Source of the DNA: Carposina sasakii
Lineage: Eukaryota > Arthropoda > Insecta > Lepidoptera > Carposinidae
Assembly: GCA_014607495.2 (NCBI GenBank)
Contig: CP053156.1
Location: 2,108,001-2,172,000 of the forward strand
Direction of reading: 5' to 3'
Length of the DNA stretch: 64,000 bases
Positions 46,419 through 56,954 of this stretch are shown in pieces; the first letter of the stretch is position 1; each line of letters opens with the position of its first letter. Both the position numbers and the translations under genes were made by a program. Below the pieces are notes generated by a model. The model ran no database searches, was not told the origin of the DNA, and saw nothing but the letters and a program-made list of their open reading frames with translations.

Positions 46419-46740
46419 TTCTATCTATAATTTATAATATAAAAATGAATCCTTAATTTTGTTGGTAAGCGCGGATCTCGAGGACGACTGAACCGATTTC
46501 GCTAATTTTTTTTTAGCGTATTCCTTGAAGTACAGGGATGGTTCTAACGGAGAGAAAATTAAAAAAAAATGCGTAAAAAAGTCTAAAAACAACCCTTTTC
46601 TATACTTCCATACAAAAAATTTGTTCGAAATTTGAAAGTTCGAATATTAGTAAAGAGATTCCGGGAAGGCAACATAAATTTAGTGACGTTAGTTCTAAGG
46701 CGTGGGACAGGACAACGTCTGTCGGGTCCGCTAGTTATTT
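46419..46740 (+). mobile_element. Retroposon copy 2, uninterrupted
   Basis: Head-to-tail neighbour of copy 1 with the same ordered blocks, ending GACAACGTCTGTCGGGTCCG then CTAGTTAT. About 320 bp. Confidence 0.8.
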
Positions 46741-47082
46741 ATATTTACATTCTTCTCTACTTCGAATTTCGGTAGGTGCAAATGTCGGCTTTTCCGAGTC
46801 ATATATTTATTATCATATCTATCATATACCTACTATTTATCTATTAGTTCTTGTATATTTAATGTCGTTACTTACTGGGACTAAACGTCTAATACACATT
46901 CATCGAATCGGGTCTGTTCATCGTTAAAACAAATATTGTTATAAACATCAACGTTTTATCGTATAGGTAAGCAGAGAGTATACATAATAAATACATCTTA
47001 TTTTAATAATAACGTAACAATTCAAACTTAATGCAAGTTTAAAAATATTTTTAACACTTAACCATATTAATTAATTTATTCG

Positions 47083-47118
47083 CCGGACCATTACCGATCA
47101 AATTGGTGAAATGTTGTA
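47083..47118 (+). repeat. Short LINE scrap
   Basis: GCCGGACCATTACCGATCAA and ATTGGTGAAATG match the region of the 43.4-44.6 kb LINE that encodes FTDQIGEI. Confidence 0.55.
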
Positions 47119-47146
47119 ACCCTATTACATATTACTAGGTGAGTGA

Positions 47147-47404
47147 ATGTTCAGAGCGAACCTCCTCAGTAAGTCCCACGGGCGTAAACATCCGGCTCGA
47201 AGGACCAATGTTTAGGCCCCGCGAGATTTATTGTGGTCCCAAGGGCTAATATATAGACTGTATTTATCATAATGGTATAATCAAGAAATTTAAAAAAATA
47301 CACCAGTTCATCGACGAGAGTCGGAAGGCAAGTAAGAAATATAACAAGACGTCACGGTGACGCGACGTGTATGTCCACCACCGAGGAGGTTCGCCTGAAC
47401 ATTG
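47147..47404. mobile_element. MITE with inverted ends of about 22 bp
   Basis: The left end AATGTTCAGAGCGAACCTCC and the inverted right end AATGTTCAGGCGAACCTCC pair with one indel and continue through TC(A/G)GT. 258 bp, no coding frame. Confidence 0.75.
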
Positions 47405-47613
47405 ATAATGAAAGATATCCAATTACAACAATAACCGTTACAATAGAACACACTTAATCTTAAAACTTATTACTTACTTACAACACTTAAAATAAAAAAT
47501 TGTATCGGTATATGACATAATTATAGACATTGCTGTGTTCCCAACATTAAGTAAGTAAATGATATTCTACAGCTACCCTTAGCATACTTGTAGCGGGGAA
47601 AGATGTAAATAAT

Positions 47614-47733
47614 CAGTGACAAGTTGCTGGCTCATCGCCTGAGAGAATTCCCGAGTTACGTAGTCGACTGTTACGAGATGTACGGAAGAAAATGCAGCTG
47701 ATGTATTGTAGTGAATTTCCGTATCAGCACAGG
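47614..47733 (+). repeat. GATGCAGCTGATG-family repeat at the esterase 3' end
   Basis: CAGTGACAAGTTGCTGGC, TCATCGCCTGAGAGAATT, GTAGTCGACTGTTACGAG and AATGCAGCTGATGTATT. It begins 16 bases past the esterase stop codon, so it forms most or all of that gene's 3' untranslated region, in antisense orientation. Confidence 0.7.
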
Positions 47734-47749
47734 ATTAGTAACAAACATT

Positions 47750-47933
47750 TTAATCAAAAGGAACATAGGTCGTTTTTCTATACTTTTCATAGGTATCCTG
47801 AAGGTATTGAAGGCCCTCTGTAGAGAGCATATCTTCATATGAGAAATTTGTATCAATGACCAAGACCTGTTTGCAGATATTGGCTGGTATCCATTTGACT
47901 GGTAGTTCAGGTGTGATTATTGGAGTAGGATTC
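47750..47933 (-). CDS. Esterase exon 4
   Basis: Residues 495-555: the codon split with exon 3 gives Ser, then NPTPIITPELPVKWIPAN, ending TTYVPFD and TAA (47750-47752). Acceptor TTTCAG. Confidence 0.92.
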
Positions 47934-50900
47934 CTGAAAATAATTTGTATAATTAATTGTTAAAGGACTATGAAATAAGATATACTACTGCGACATTAGA
48001 AAATATAGCATCGTTTTCTTTAACGTTCGTCATCGTGACATAACCACCCATTCAGTAAACAGACGAGATAAATTAAGACCTTCAATTGGAAGAAATGTTG
48101 CGATGATGTTCTTCTATTGATGTGATAGAGAAACGATGTCCCCAACGAGAGATAGGGAATGATACGTGACGTCACAAGCTAAGATTAAAACAAAATGATT
48201 TTTAAATTGTTAGATAATTCCGGACGGAGTGTTAAAAAAAGTTAAAACAATACAAAATGTTATATATCACCGATATCTGTCCTATGGCAGATGTAAAAAT
48301 AATGCCGAAAAAATATATAGGTAAATGTGCCCTAGCTTCACCTTCTTTACGAGTATGGTTTTAGCATAGCACTTAAAATAGCAATAAGTACTTACGAATA
48401 CTTTGCAAAGTTAGTCCACATAGTAGTCATGCGATCTATCATCTTTTTATCTTCCGATGATGCATATAAAGGAACCTCAGGATTAAAAATGTAAAATAAT
48501 TCATCTCCATGCGTCGCTCCCGGATATTTACTATAACCGTACATTTTCTTAACTATATTCAAATTTCCATCATAACAAAATTTAAATGCGTATACAGGTG
48601 CATCTCCATTGTCAATCATCAGTTTAATATTTGTTATTGTGGGATATATAATAGCAACGTCGCCCTCATAGTCAGAAAGCAATATAATATTTTCCTTAGT
48701 TACTGGTTTTCCATCAAAGTAAATAGTTTGCAGTTCTTGAGCACAATTTTCATTGTCATGACTTGAGTTATCAAAATGAAGATCATGTGGCAATGCATCT
48801 AAGAAGTTTAACTCATCAATTGTTGTGTCATTTTCTTTTCCGACATATCTATACCCTTCATGGTTATTGAAACCTTGGATCACGGGGACCTTGTTGTACT
48901 TTCCTGAATTGTACAGGGTATATGGATCACCTGTTAAGAAAACCTCGATCCCAGGTATTTCCCTCTCTACACATGGACAAAAAAAGTTTTCAGCATAAAC
49001 TTGGTCACCAAATGGGCGAGGTATCCTCGCATAGGCTAACTCCTTTGCAGTTTTGCTCATGAAGAATTTGTAAAGTTCGCGAGGATCCGTTGAGTTAAAA
49101 CCCATCACTGCAGCTAGTTTACTGGAAGTATCTATGGGATCACGCTGGAAGGTCCAGGGCGAAACTGCAGAACCACTTTCCAATATTGCTCCTTTAAATA
49201 GTCCCGCAGACATTGGGGATATCAAGTGATAGGATACAGATGCTGATCCAGCGCTTTCTCCCATTATGGTCACTTGGTCGGGATCACCACCAAATGCTCT
49301 AATATTTCTTTGAACCCATCTCATAGCAGCAACCTGATCTTTCATTCCAGCATTACCAGGAGCTTCTTTGAGACCTAAACATACGAATCCAAGACTCCAA
49401 AGTCTATAATTAATAACTACAAGAAGAACTCCCTTATTGATTAGATACTGTGGCCCATATAGAATTGGAGAATTCGATCCTTCTTTATAACCTCCTCCGT
49501 GAATAAATATAATAACAGGAAGAAGTTCTTCATTTTTACGATCCGGTACATACACATTCAGGGTAAGACAGTCTACTGCACCTATTACATAATTTATTTT
49601 TGGAAATCGCTGTATGCAACAGATATTTTGGTCATAAGCATTGAACATGCCTGACCACGAAGGTACTGGTTGTGGTTCCTGAAACGATAAAAATAACTAT
49701 CAAGCTACGACTATCAATGCTTGGTTACCTTGGTAATCTTGTCTTGGCTATAATGTAATGGCCGTTAATTGTCTTGGTAATTTTCCCTTGAGGACACTTC
49801 AATGATAGATATTTAGGCTTCTGTCTCGAATTTGGTAGAAATCGATGGCGGGTATATGAATGCATGTTATCAAATGGAGCCGTTTTCGGGCAGGCGCGGG
49901 TTACGAGCGAGCACGGGCTACGAGCGGGTGTCAAGCGGTGATAGCCCACGCTTTTAGATAATAGTGTTGTGCCATTTATTTTTCTATGAAAAAGATATAG
50001 TATACATACCGTCTGCAGGTATATAATCTCTCGCCGACACCATACTACGCCGCTACAGAGCAGCTCGTGTTACCCGCTGGTTGCGAGAATGGCCCTCTGA
50101 TCGGCTCATTTGCAAAGCCGAAGCAGCGCGATAGCGAAATTGTACAATATTCACGTTGAAATATGAAAATTCCTTTGAAATTCATTTTACGTGATACTTT
50201 ATAAACAATCAGCGAATTTTGTAAAATTTTCGCTATTGCTTTGCTTTTGCTAGTTAGGTAGGTCAGCACTACCGGCGGCGCCACTGCCGCGCCCTCTCCG
50301 CTACCCGCCAAATTCGAGGCAAAGGCCTAAGGCCTGGTTCCCACTATGCCGGACCGGTAGATCTGCCTAAAACCGGACCCCGGACAGAGTATTCACATTA
50401 CACCGGATCCCATAAGGAAATCGTACCTACTCAGTGACAAAACGTTTGGTAAAAATGCCGGGCTCGGCAAAAATGCTGAACTCGGGATAATGTGAACAGC
50501 TCTATATAATCCGGTCCGGCGTAGTGTGAACCCGCACTTAGTATTTGGTTTACGTTGACATAAGAGTTATTGTACAATAGTTGAGCGAGCTTGAGTTCAT
50601 TATGTCAATAATGTTATGATGTTAATGGCAAAACTCATTAGATTTTTTCGGTTAGATGGGTGACGCACAGAGTATTCATTCTGATGAAAGCCAAATAAAG
50701 TTAATAATAAATTAAGTCTTTTAGCTATTTATTTGATTTGAAGTGAAAACTTAATTGCTGATGTTTGACGAAAGATTATAAAAATACAGTGGTAGTTTAT
50801 TGGCAGAAATAAAACTTACCTGAAACCTATGAATATCATCAGTGAAGGCATACGGAATGTTATAATAATGGGTACTTAAATCATTCTTTCTGATACCTCT

Positions 50901-52095
50901 GACAATACCCGTGGTTGTAACTACCACGTCTGGTAAATTTGAGCCTACAATACCTGTAAATGCCTCTTGACAATACAGTCCCATGCTCAGCAAGACAATA
51001 AACGCCACCTAAAAGAAAATACATTTATTTTATTCTACGATGTGCATGTTAAGTTCTAACATACATTTTAAACATATTTATCTATTGAATAGGTCTTACG
51101 TAAATAATTCCATACTTAAGAGGTTAGAAGGTCTCCTACAGACGATTCCCGCAACGTTAGAGCGTGAAGAAAGTCTTACACAAAAAATATAGAAAATACT
51201 TATTAAGTACTAGTGGACGCCTCCGACTCCGTCCGCGTGGACTGTAGAAAAAACAAAATGTCGAAATTATCCGGGAGAAAAACATTTTCCCGGGATAAAA
51301 GTATATATAGTATAAAATATTAAGCCTGTATGTTAAGTAGGTCTTTTTTTCATATTCTTTGGACATTTTTTGGGTAAAATTATTAATAACGACCTCTGCA
51401 TTCCGTGCCAGCGCTCTTACCACTGAGCCACCGGGTCAATTACTCGGATGACGAATTTTACCATCTCTTTTTGAAATTACATTATTGGAAACGTTATTTT
51501 TTCATACCGATAGCTATACATAAGCCAAATCTCGGCTAACAAAGCTGAATCCCTCAGCACAATATTTTAATGATGAAACGATCAACCATATCCTAACGGA
51601 TTATATTATGGAGAAGTGTTTTTATCTTAGTTAAGATATTATATATTATAAAATTATTAATAAAGAAATGGAAAAAATTCCTCACCCGGGTGGGAATCGA
51701 ACCCACGACCTCTGCATTCCGTGCCAGCGCTCTTACCACTGAGCCACCGGGTCAATTACTCGGATGACGAACTTTACCATCTCTTTTTGAAATTACATTA
51801 TTGGAAACGTTATTTTTTCATCCCGATAGCTATACATAAGCCAAATCTCGGCAAACAAAGCTTTTTTTTTTGGTACTATTGCGTTGATAAAGGTCTCCTA
51901 TAATATTTTTTCTCATATATCTTCTATGTACAGACAGCGATCCGTTACATTTTTATTATATGTATAGAAGAAGATATAGATAGATCGTGGATATAGATTT
52001 TGGGGTCTTACACGAAGAATAAATGAGGTAATAGAAGTCTTCTTCGCGTACAATAAAGAGTAAGAAAAGATGTGATATCTTACCTTAGTACCCAT
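47750..52095 (-). CDS. Secreted carboxylesterase
   Basis: Four coding exons on the minus strand: 52084-52095, 50820-51008, 48396-49678, 47750-47933; GT-AG junctions, phases consistent, 555 residues, close to the usual length for insect carboxylesterases. A signal peptide covers about residues 1-20 (core AFIVLLSMGLYC). The alpha/beta-hydrolase domain has the oxyanion-hole HGGG (from His127), the nucleophile elbow GESAGS (Ser209), NNHEG (Glu341) and THGDEL (His457): a complete triad. The C-terminus TTYVPFD lacks an ER-retention signal, so secretion is expected. It would hydrolyse carboxylic esters. The GESAG elbow, rather than GQSAG, argues against juvenile hormone esterase; general detoxification, digestive or odorant-degrading roles are open. 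Confidence 0.95.
48396..49678 (-). CDS. Esterase exon 3
   Basis: Residues 68-494 plus two bases. It begins EPQPVPSWSGMFNAYD and carries the CLTLNVYVP block, HGGG, GESAGS, NNHEG and THGDEL, so the whole active site is in one exon. Donor GTAAGT after FAKY. Confidence 0.97.
50120..50260. repeat. Repeat words in esterase intron 2
   Basis: GCGATAGCGAAATTGTACAA and ATTTTCGCTATTGCTTTGC recur from 1185-1210 and 40927-40975. They point to a short interspersed element; its ends could not be set. Confidence 0.45.
50331..50546. mobile_element. MITE in esterase intron 2
   Basis: The left end GGTTCCCACTATGCCGGACC pairs with the inverted right end GGGTTCACACTACGCCGGAC; both continue CGG. The body has repeated CCGG-containing words. 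No coding frame. Confidence 0.75.
50820..51008 (-). CDS. Esterase exon 2
   Basis: Residues 5-67: VAFIVLLSMGLYCQEAF completes the signal peptide, then VVVTTTGIVRGIRKN and YYNIPYAFTDDIHRFQ, the N-terminal strand region of carboxylesterases. Acceptor TTTTAG, donor GTAAGT. Confidence 0.93.
51205..51985 (+). mobile_element. CTAGTGGACGC-family retroposon split by SINE sequence, intron 1
   Basis: 51205-51300 matches the 5' third of the copy at 42012-42360 and 51868-51985 matches its last third (GATAAAGGTCTCCTATAATA, GTACAGACAGCGATCCGTTA). The roughly 570 bp between them is not part of the family and contains the tandem SINE sequence. It lies in intron 1 of the esterase. Confidence 0.7.
51397..51863 (-). 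mobile_element. tRNA-derived SINE, tandem partial duplication
   Basis: The stretch from CCTCTGCATTCCGTGCCAGC to AAATCTCGGC and AACAAAGCT occurs at 51399-51544 and again at 51709-51861, 310 bp apart. On the minus strand the second copy carries a tRNA-like head (51679-51753): acceptor GACCCGG against CCGGGTG with six of seven pairs, D-arm GCTC/GAGC, T-arm GTGGG-TTCGATT-CCCAC. The anticodon arm pairs poorly (loop ACGGAAT), so it is a SINE head rather than a tRNA gene. Confidence 0.75.
52084..52095 (-). CDS. Esterase exon 1 (four codons)
   Basis: Encodes only MGTK before the donor GTAAGAT. The ATG lies in TTTAAACAATGG, a good insect start context, about 44 bases from the inferred transcription start. 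Confidence 0.8.
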
Positions 52096-52133
52096 TGTTT
52101 AAATTGAATTGTTATTTCGAAAGAGTGGCAAAG

Positions 52134-52173
52134 ATTACTGAAGCCCCTTGATCGATTTCAAGGCTTTTATATA
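52134..52173 (-). promoter_or_regulatory. Core promoter of the carboxylesterase
   Basis: On the minus strand TATATAAAAG begins at 52173 and an arthropod initiator TCAGT has its A at 52139, so the TATAAA core sits 32 bases upstream of it. The leader from 52139 to 52096 would be 44 bases. Confidence 0.65.
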
Positions 52174-52436
52174 AAAATAAATTGCTCTGTCCTCAAAGGT
52201 TAATTTATTTTATCTACTTAATGCATAAAATACGCATAAATTTATTTACATATGGTCCAAATGTAATAAAACTAAATTGTTTATCAAATTCGATGAGGAA
52301 CATACTGTATTAGATACGCTTACTATGTAAATGAAAAGGTGAAATTATGAAAATTAAATGATATTGGTTCCAGTGCTAAAATTACTCATAACCATAATAA
52401 TTATTCGAATGAAAATAATATAATTATCGCATTTAT

Positions 52437-52506
52437 AGCTCAGTTGGATAGAGCGATGCACGGAATGCGAGATGTCGTGAGTTCAATTCTCACTCGGGTA
52501 ATTATT
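52437..52506 (+). repeat. tRNA-like sequence (SINE head or tRNA relic)
   Basis: TAGCTCAGTTGGATAGAGC forms a D-arm and GTGAG-TTCAATT-CTCAC a perfect T-arm, with the same GCACGGAATGC anticodon-loop words as the SINE head near 51720. The acceptor strands do not pair, so I do not call a functional tRNA. Confidence 0.6.
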
Positions 52507-52724
52507 TTTTTCATTTTCTTATTTATAGTTCATAAGATGCCTTATTATAGGATTAATATTAAAGTAACCTTTCAGGCACTTGGATAATTTATCATCGAAA
52601 TTGATATTATTATTTATCATTTCTTCTATGTTGCTCTGGGATTCTTCTATGCTGCTCTGGGAGTGAAAAAAAAACGTTTAATACTATAGCTGCTTCTCTT
52701 CCGGGCATACTGTACAAGTCAGGA

Positions 52725-52890
52725 CAAGAGGGTGTTGGTGTTTTGTAGGCGATGGGCTGACCACCTGTCACTACTAACCAAACTTGTATCTCAGCTATAC
52801 CCTCAAAATTGGTCAGAAGTGGCACCATGTGGTCCTATCGGCCCTTGGTGCTCTGCCTACCCCGTAAGGGATAAAGGCGTGATTATATGA
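52725..52890 (+). mobile_element. LINE 3'-end remnant
   Basis: Second copy of the sequence at 24513-24670, about 90% alike by eye, with a few extra bases (CATGTGGTCCTATCGG). Confidence 0.7.
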
Positions 52891-54646
52891 ATATTATATG
52901 TGAGTGATAAATTAGCAACTGTCCGTCATTTTTTTCTCCATAGTAAAGTATGATTGTCGTTAACGTGTCTATCATGTCTCAAATCTCTCTTGCCCTTTTT
53001 TGTTATAACATACTTCATATTCTATTAAGAACACTTCAGTTTTGAAATATTTTTCTAAGAAAGGTCTCGACAAAATAAAGATTAATTCAATAAATCAGTG
53101 TCGTTGTACCCACCGTAATATTTCACGCAATATCACGACACAAAACCTGTAACACTTTATGTCATGCCGTAGTTTAATACAAACGCTCTAGCTTGTTTAC
53201 AGAAAAAAACGAGCACGTCCAAAGTTAAACAAACACGGGAGGCTTAGCGACATGAAAATTCCCTCTTCCCTGACCTCAGTTCTGTTTATCTGTAGCCCGA
53301 AATTGTTGGCAACAGCGACGGCCGTGCCAACTGTATCCAATTAAATGTTGGATTCACGCAATACATATTCAATCTGGTTAAATTTAAAAGGAAATAAACA
53401 ATTCTGCTATTCCAGGACTAGGTTTAAAAAAAATTTAACTTCTAAATGTATAAAAAGTAAACAGAAAATGTATAGTGATTTCATTATTTATGAAATTGTT
53501 TTTTTGTTCAAGGTTTTTATATATTTTTTCTTAACAATTATAACTTCATTGCTTGACCGTGATGCAGATTTATTTCTATTGTAGAAACGAGATTCTGCTA
53601 TAAACCATATCAAAATCTGTTTTATGATAAGCTCATTTCATCATTATCATTCTCAGCCATGAGAAGTCCATTGCTGAACATAGGCCGGTAAAACTCATTT
53701 ACTTTACTATATTTGTTTTATGTGCAAAAAGAGGATTTTACAAACTAAATTTTTATTTTAAAAACGTTTGTACTAGAAACTGTTAAAACAAGTGTATCAT
53801 AAAGCGAGTGAAATAGATAGAACTAGCTTAGTAAAAACCTAAGCGAAACTTAAATGTTTTTGTAATCTGAATCGTATTTTCCAAATCGTTTCAGTAGAGA
53901 GATTAATTTACTTGATTTAAAGATAAGCAAAGACATGTTAAACGGTCATTTCATTAGTCGCCAATGTAATATTCAAGTTTGTAGAGAAAACCTAGGCTGG
54001 GTAAGGTAAGATTTAGTATAAAACATTATTATTATTTTGTAAATATTATAAAATAATTCAATTCTTAATTAATACGGGGTAATAGAGTTCATAATGATTG
54101 GGTGCTTGTTCTTATTTTATGCTTCTTTCAAGTCAATTCCAACAGCTGCGTTCAAAAGTGCCTAGACTCTCATTAGAGTCAGGTCTTTAGATATCAGTAA
54201 GTATGCTCGTAGTTATTTACTAAAACAAAGGGTCTTAACGTAACTATTTTAACAAAGATATAACTTTATAATTATTTCCCATGTAAGTGTTTATAAACAT
54301 AAAATAAACAATTTGCAGCGTTTACTCGGAAACTAATTAGGTATTCGCTCGTAAAGTAAACCACAGGAGTGCAGTTAGATCGTACCCGAGCTGGACAAAA
54401 ATTAGAATTTACTACCCTCTGATGCGATTAGGTAGGGGCGATTCTGGACAGGTAGTTAGATTATTTTGGTCATGAAGTGAATACAAAGTCATGATAGCAC
54501 TGACATTAGTAACTCAAATAAAATAAAAACCCTTTTGAATAAATCCCAGCCATTTAGGCACTTTAAAATTACAGAAAAATACAGATATTAACAGAAAAAT
54601 ATACAAATGAAATTGTATTAGGCGTTACAATTCGGAAGTTCAAACA
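52891..54646. other. Intergenic, no gene recognised
   Basis: AT-rich. 53636-53690 carries a LINE-like scrap (AGTCCATTGCTGAACATAGG). The rest has no recognisable feature. Confidence 0.45.
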
Positions 54647-54966
54647 TTCACTATGGGTGCGCCCACCACCGGGCCCTACACCCTCCACTGACCCTCGGAT
54701 CTGATAACTCATAATTGCGACAACAGGCACTTGCACTAAGGATTAATCCTGAGGATGCCACGGTTGTTGGCGAAACATATGTAGATTATTTATCTAGTTT
54801 TTGATTTCGGAATGGTGCAATGTATCGTCTTGCATGCTAGGTGCTCGGGTCTGGTTTCTCATGGCGATTGTAGTTAGTGCAAGTGCCTGTTGTCGCAATT
54901 ATGAGTTATCAGATCCGAGGGTCAGTGGAGGGTGTAGGGCCCGGTGGTGGGCGCACCCATAGTGAA
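54647..54966 (+). mobile_element. Hammerhead-bearing repeat, copy C, with a perfect 90-bp inverted arm
   Basis: On the plus strand the full element runs from TAATCCTGAGG (54744) to CATAGTGAA (54966). Upstream, 54647-54736 is an exact reverse complement of the last 90 bp (54877-54966). The result is a foldback with 90-bp arms that differ nowhere by eye. The spacer between the inverted arm and the motif is TAAGGAT. No open frame. Confidence 0.85.
54744..54788 (+). ncRNA. Candidate type I hammerhead ribozyme motif
   Basis: Stem I UAAUC/GAUUA (five pairs), core CUGAGGA, unpaired U, stem II GCCA/UGGC, GAAA, short stem III within ACAUAUGU, and GUA cleavage triplet at 54781-54783. Predicted cleavage is after 54783. 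Same plan as the motif at 4099-4145, with a different distal stem I base. Confidence 0.45.
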
Positions 54967-56629
54967 GAAAAATATACAGAAAGCGGTCAAACTTATTACA
55001 CCCGTTGAAATATATTATTAGAGCAAATATAAGTTTATTATTGGCTGGCAGGCAATGAGCTGTGTAGGTTACATTGATAGTCACAGCTCCATTATACAGT
55101 TACCTCACGATTTAGGCACTCATTTTCTGAAGGTATAATATATTACGCCTTTATGTACGTGTTATATCAAATTAACCACAAGGGAGACATTTCCTGCAAT
55201 TGCTAAAATACACAATTACATACACAAACCATGATACAATTTCTTTGGTAAATGTTCCGCCAATGTTTTATACGACATAATAAGAAAACATGTATATAAC
55301 TTTAAAACTACAATACAATTATGAAGTTTTTCATGGCTTTAAATTGAAATCAATAAATATCCGTAAAGTTACTAAGTAAATGACTCTGCAACACGTACTT
55401 ACCTAACTGAAACTACTGTAAAATAGTCATGCAAGTTTCTGGGGAAAAGAGAGAAATAAGAGAGAATTTTGCACGGGAACTGGATACAAGTTAATTCAAA
55501 ATTATATGCATTTAGTGTTAGTTCATCAAATCAATGCTTGTCGCAAAAAAGCTTAGTCTAACAAGTAAGCTCAGACAACAAACTCATTATCCTCAAGTCT
55601 CAAAATACAAAAATATGAATAAATCCGAGAATTTGCTGTAATAAACGTGAAATAATAGTTCTGAGTGCACCTGGGATGACACTCGCGGGACCTATTAGCT
55701 TAATGCAGTAACCTGTGGAGTACAGTACTGTAGCGACTGAAGCTCAGTTGCATGTTGTTATAGATATATAATATATGGCTGTTAGCAAAATAGGGTTGCC
55801 ATAACTGCAGGAGTATAAAGGAGATTCTAGTCTACAGCCACGTTTACTCGTAGCATAGCGGGAGCGGGGCCATGTAAAATTTAGTTACTCTAAGTTACCA
55901 GCTCATCACCTGAGTTCCTTAGTCGAATCTTAAGACATGTACGGAAGGATATGTAGTTAATATACCTATTCATGTAAGACTCCGCATCAGAACATCTATG
56001 TAATAATAATACAACTTTAACTTATAGCTGTTTGTGCATTTGGATGCAGTTTTCGAGAATATATTGTGATGGTGATGGTGATGATACCTACTACGCATGA
56101 AGTTGATACCTACCAAATGATAATAATTATGTTTAAGAAAAAGATAAGGAACTTTTTAAAAAAATAAAGAAACTTTAAACGTCGATACGAGTATCTCGAA
56201 ACTCGTTTTTTATTATTGATCTCTTTCTGCATAACTATGGTCAAATTGATCTTTTCATCGGTTTTTCCCACAGTGCTCATTAATGTATTAAATCTGTAAT
56301 ATAGCAAGTAGCGCACATACTTTTTAATGCAACCGAACTAGGCGGCAAGACGCTCACGGGACCAATTAACTGGAGCTTGAACAACACTGAATTAGAAGAT
56401 ATATTTAAAGTTTTTTCCAACAAAATTGCTAAAAAAATGTATGAATATGTTGTAGGCATCTAGTTAAGAAAGAATGATCAATACGTCATCATTATCTGTG
56501 CTTAAATTTAATTGGCTTATGATGAAAAAAATAATTGGCATTTTCTTTTTTAAATGGGTCATCGCGATATCTTAGTGACTTGACCTGACAGTCGTTAAGG
56601 TGAGAAAGGTAAGAGAGGTAACTCTATTT
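54967..56629. other. Intergenic with one repeat scrap
   Basis: AT-rich. A GATGCAGCTGATG-family relic lies at about 55894-55996 (AGCTCATCACCTGAG, GAGTTCCTTAGTCGAATC) and a GATGGTGATGGTGATG simple repeat at about 56066. No gene recognised. Confidence 0.45.
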
Positions 56630-56954
56630 GGAGTATTAGTCGTTTCATACCACAAGCGATTCGAACCGCAGTGCAAATCACTCAAGTGCTGTTACCTACT
56701 GAATGGGGCAATATAAGATGTGTAATACTTATAAACTGCATTATTTTATCAGAATTCACCTTTTTAAAAATAAATCTGCTTTATTACTCTCTTCGGTTCG
56801 AATCGACTGGTTCAGAAAAATGATTGGTGATTCGCACCGCGTATGAAAGAACGGGTTAATAGTTGATTTGCACGAAATTAATCCATTTAAAACTACTATT
56901 GGCGATTCGCGCCGCGGTATGTATCACAATGGGGTGGGAAACGACTAATTCTCC
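56630..56954. mobile_element. MITE with subterminal GATTCG repeats
   Basis: The left end GGAGTATTAGTCGTTTCATA and the inverted right end GGAGAATTAGTCGTTTCCCA. Inside, GATTCGAACCGC, GATTCGCACCGCG and GATTCGCGCCGCGG are variants of one word near both ends, as in elements with transposase-binding subterminal motifs. 325 bp, no coding frame. Confidence 0.7.

Noticed and set aside
51679..51753. Possible functional tRNA gene on the minus strand
   Set aside because: T-arm, D-arm and most of the acceptor fold, but the anticodon stem pairs in only two or three positions, and the sequence continues into a repeated SINE body.
52437..52506. Possible functional tRNA gene on the plus strand
   Set aside because: The acceptor strands do not pair and the anticodon arm is poor. 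It shares anticodon-loop words with the SINE head nearby.
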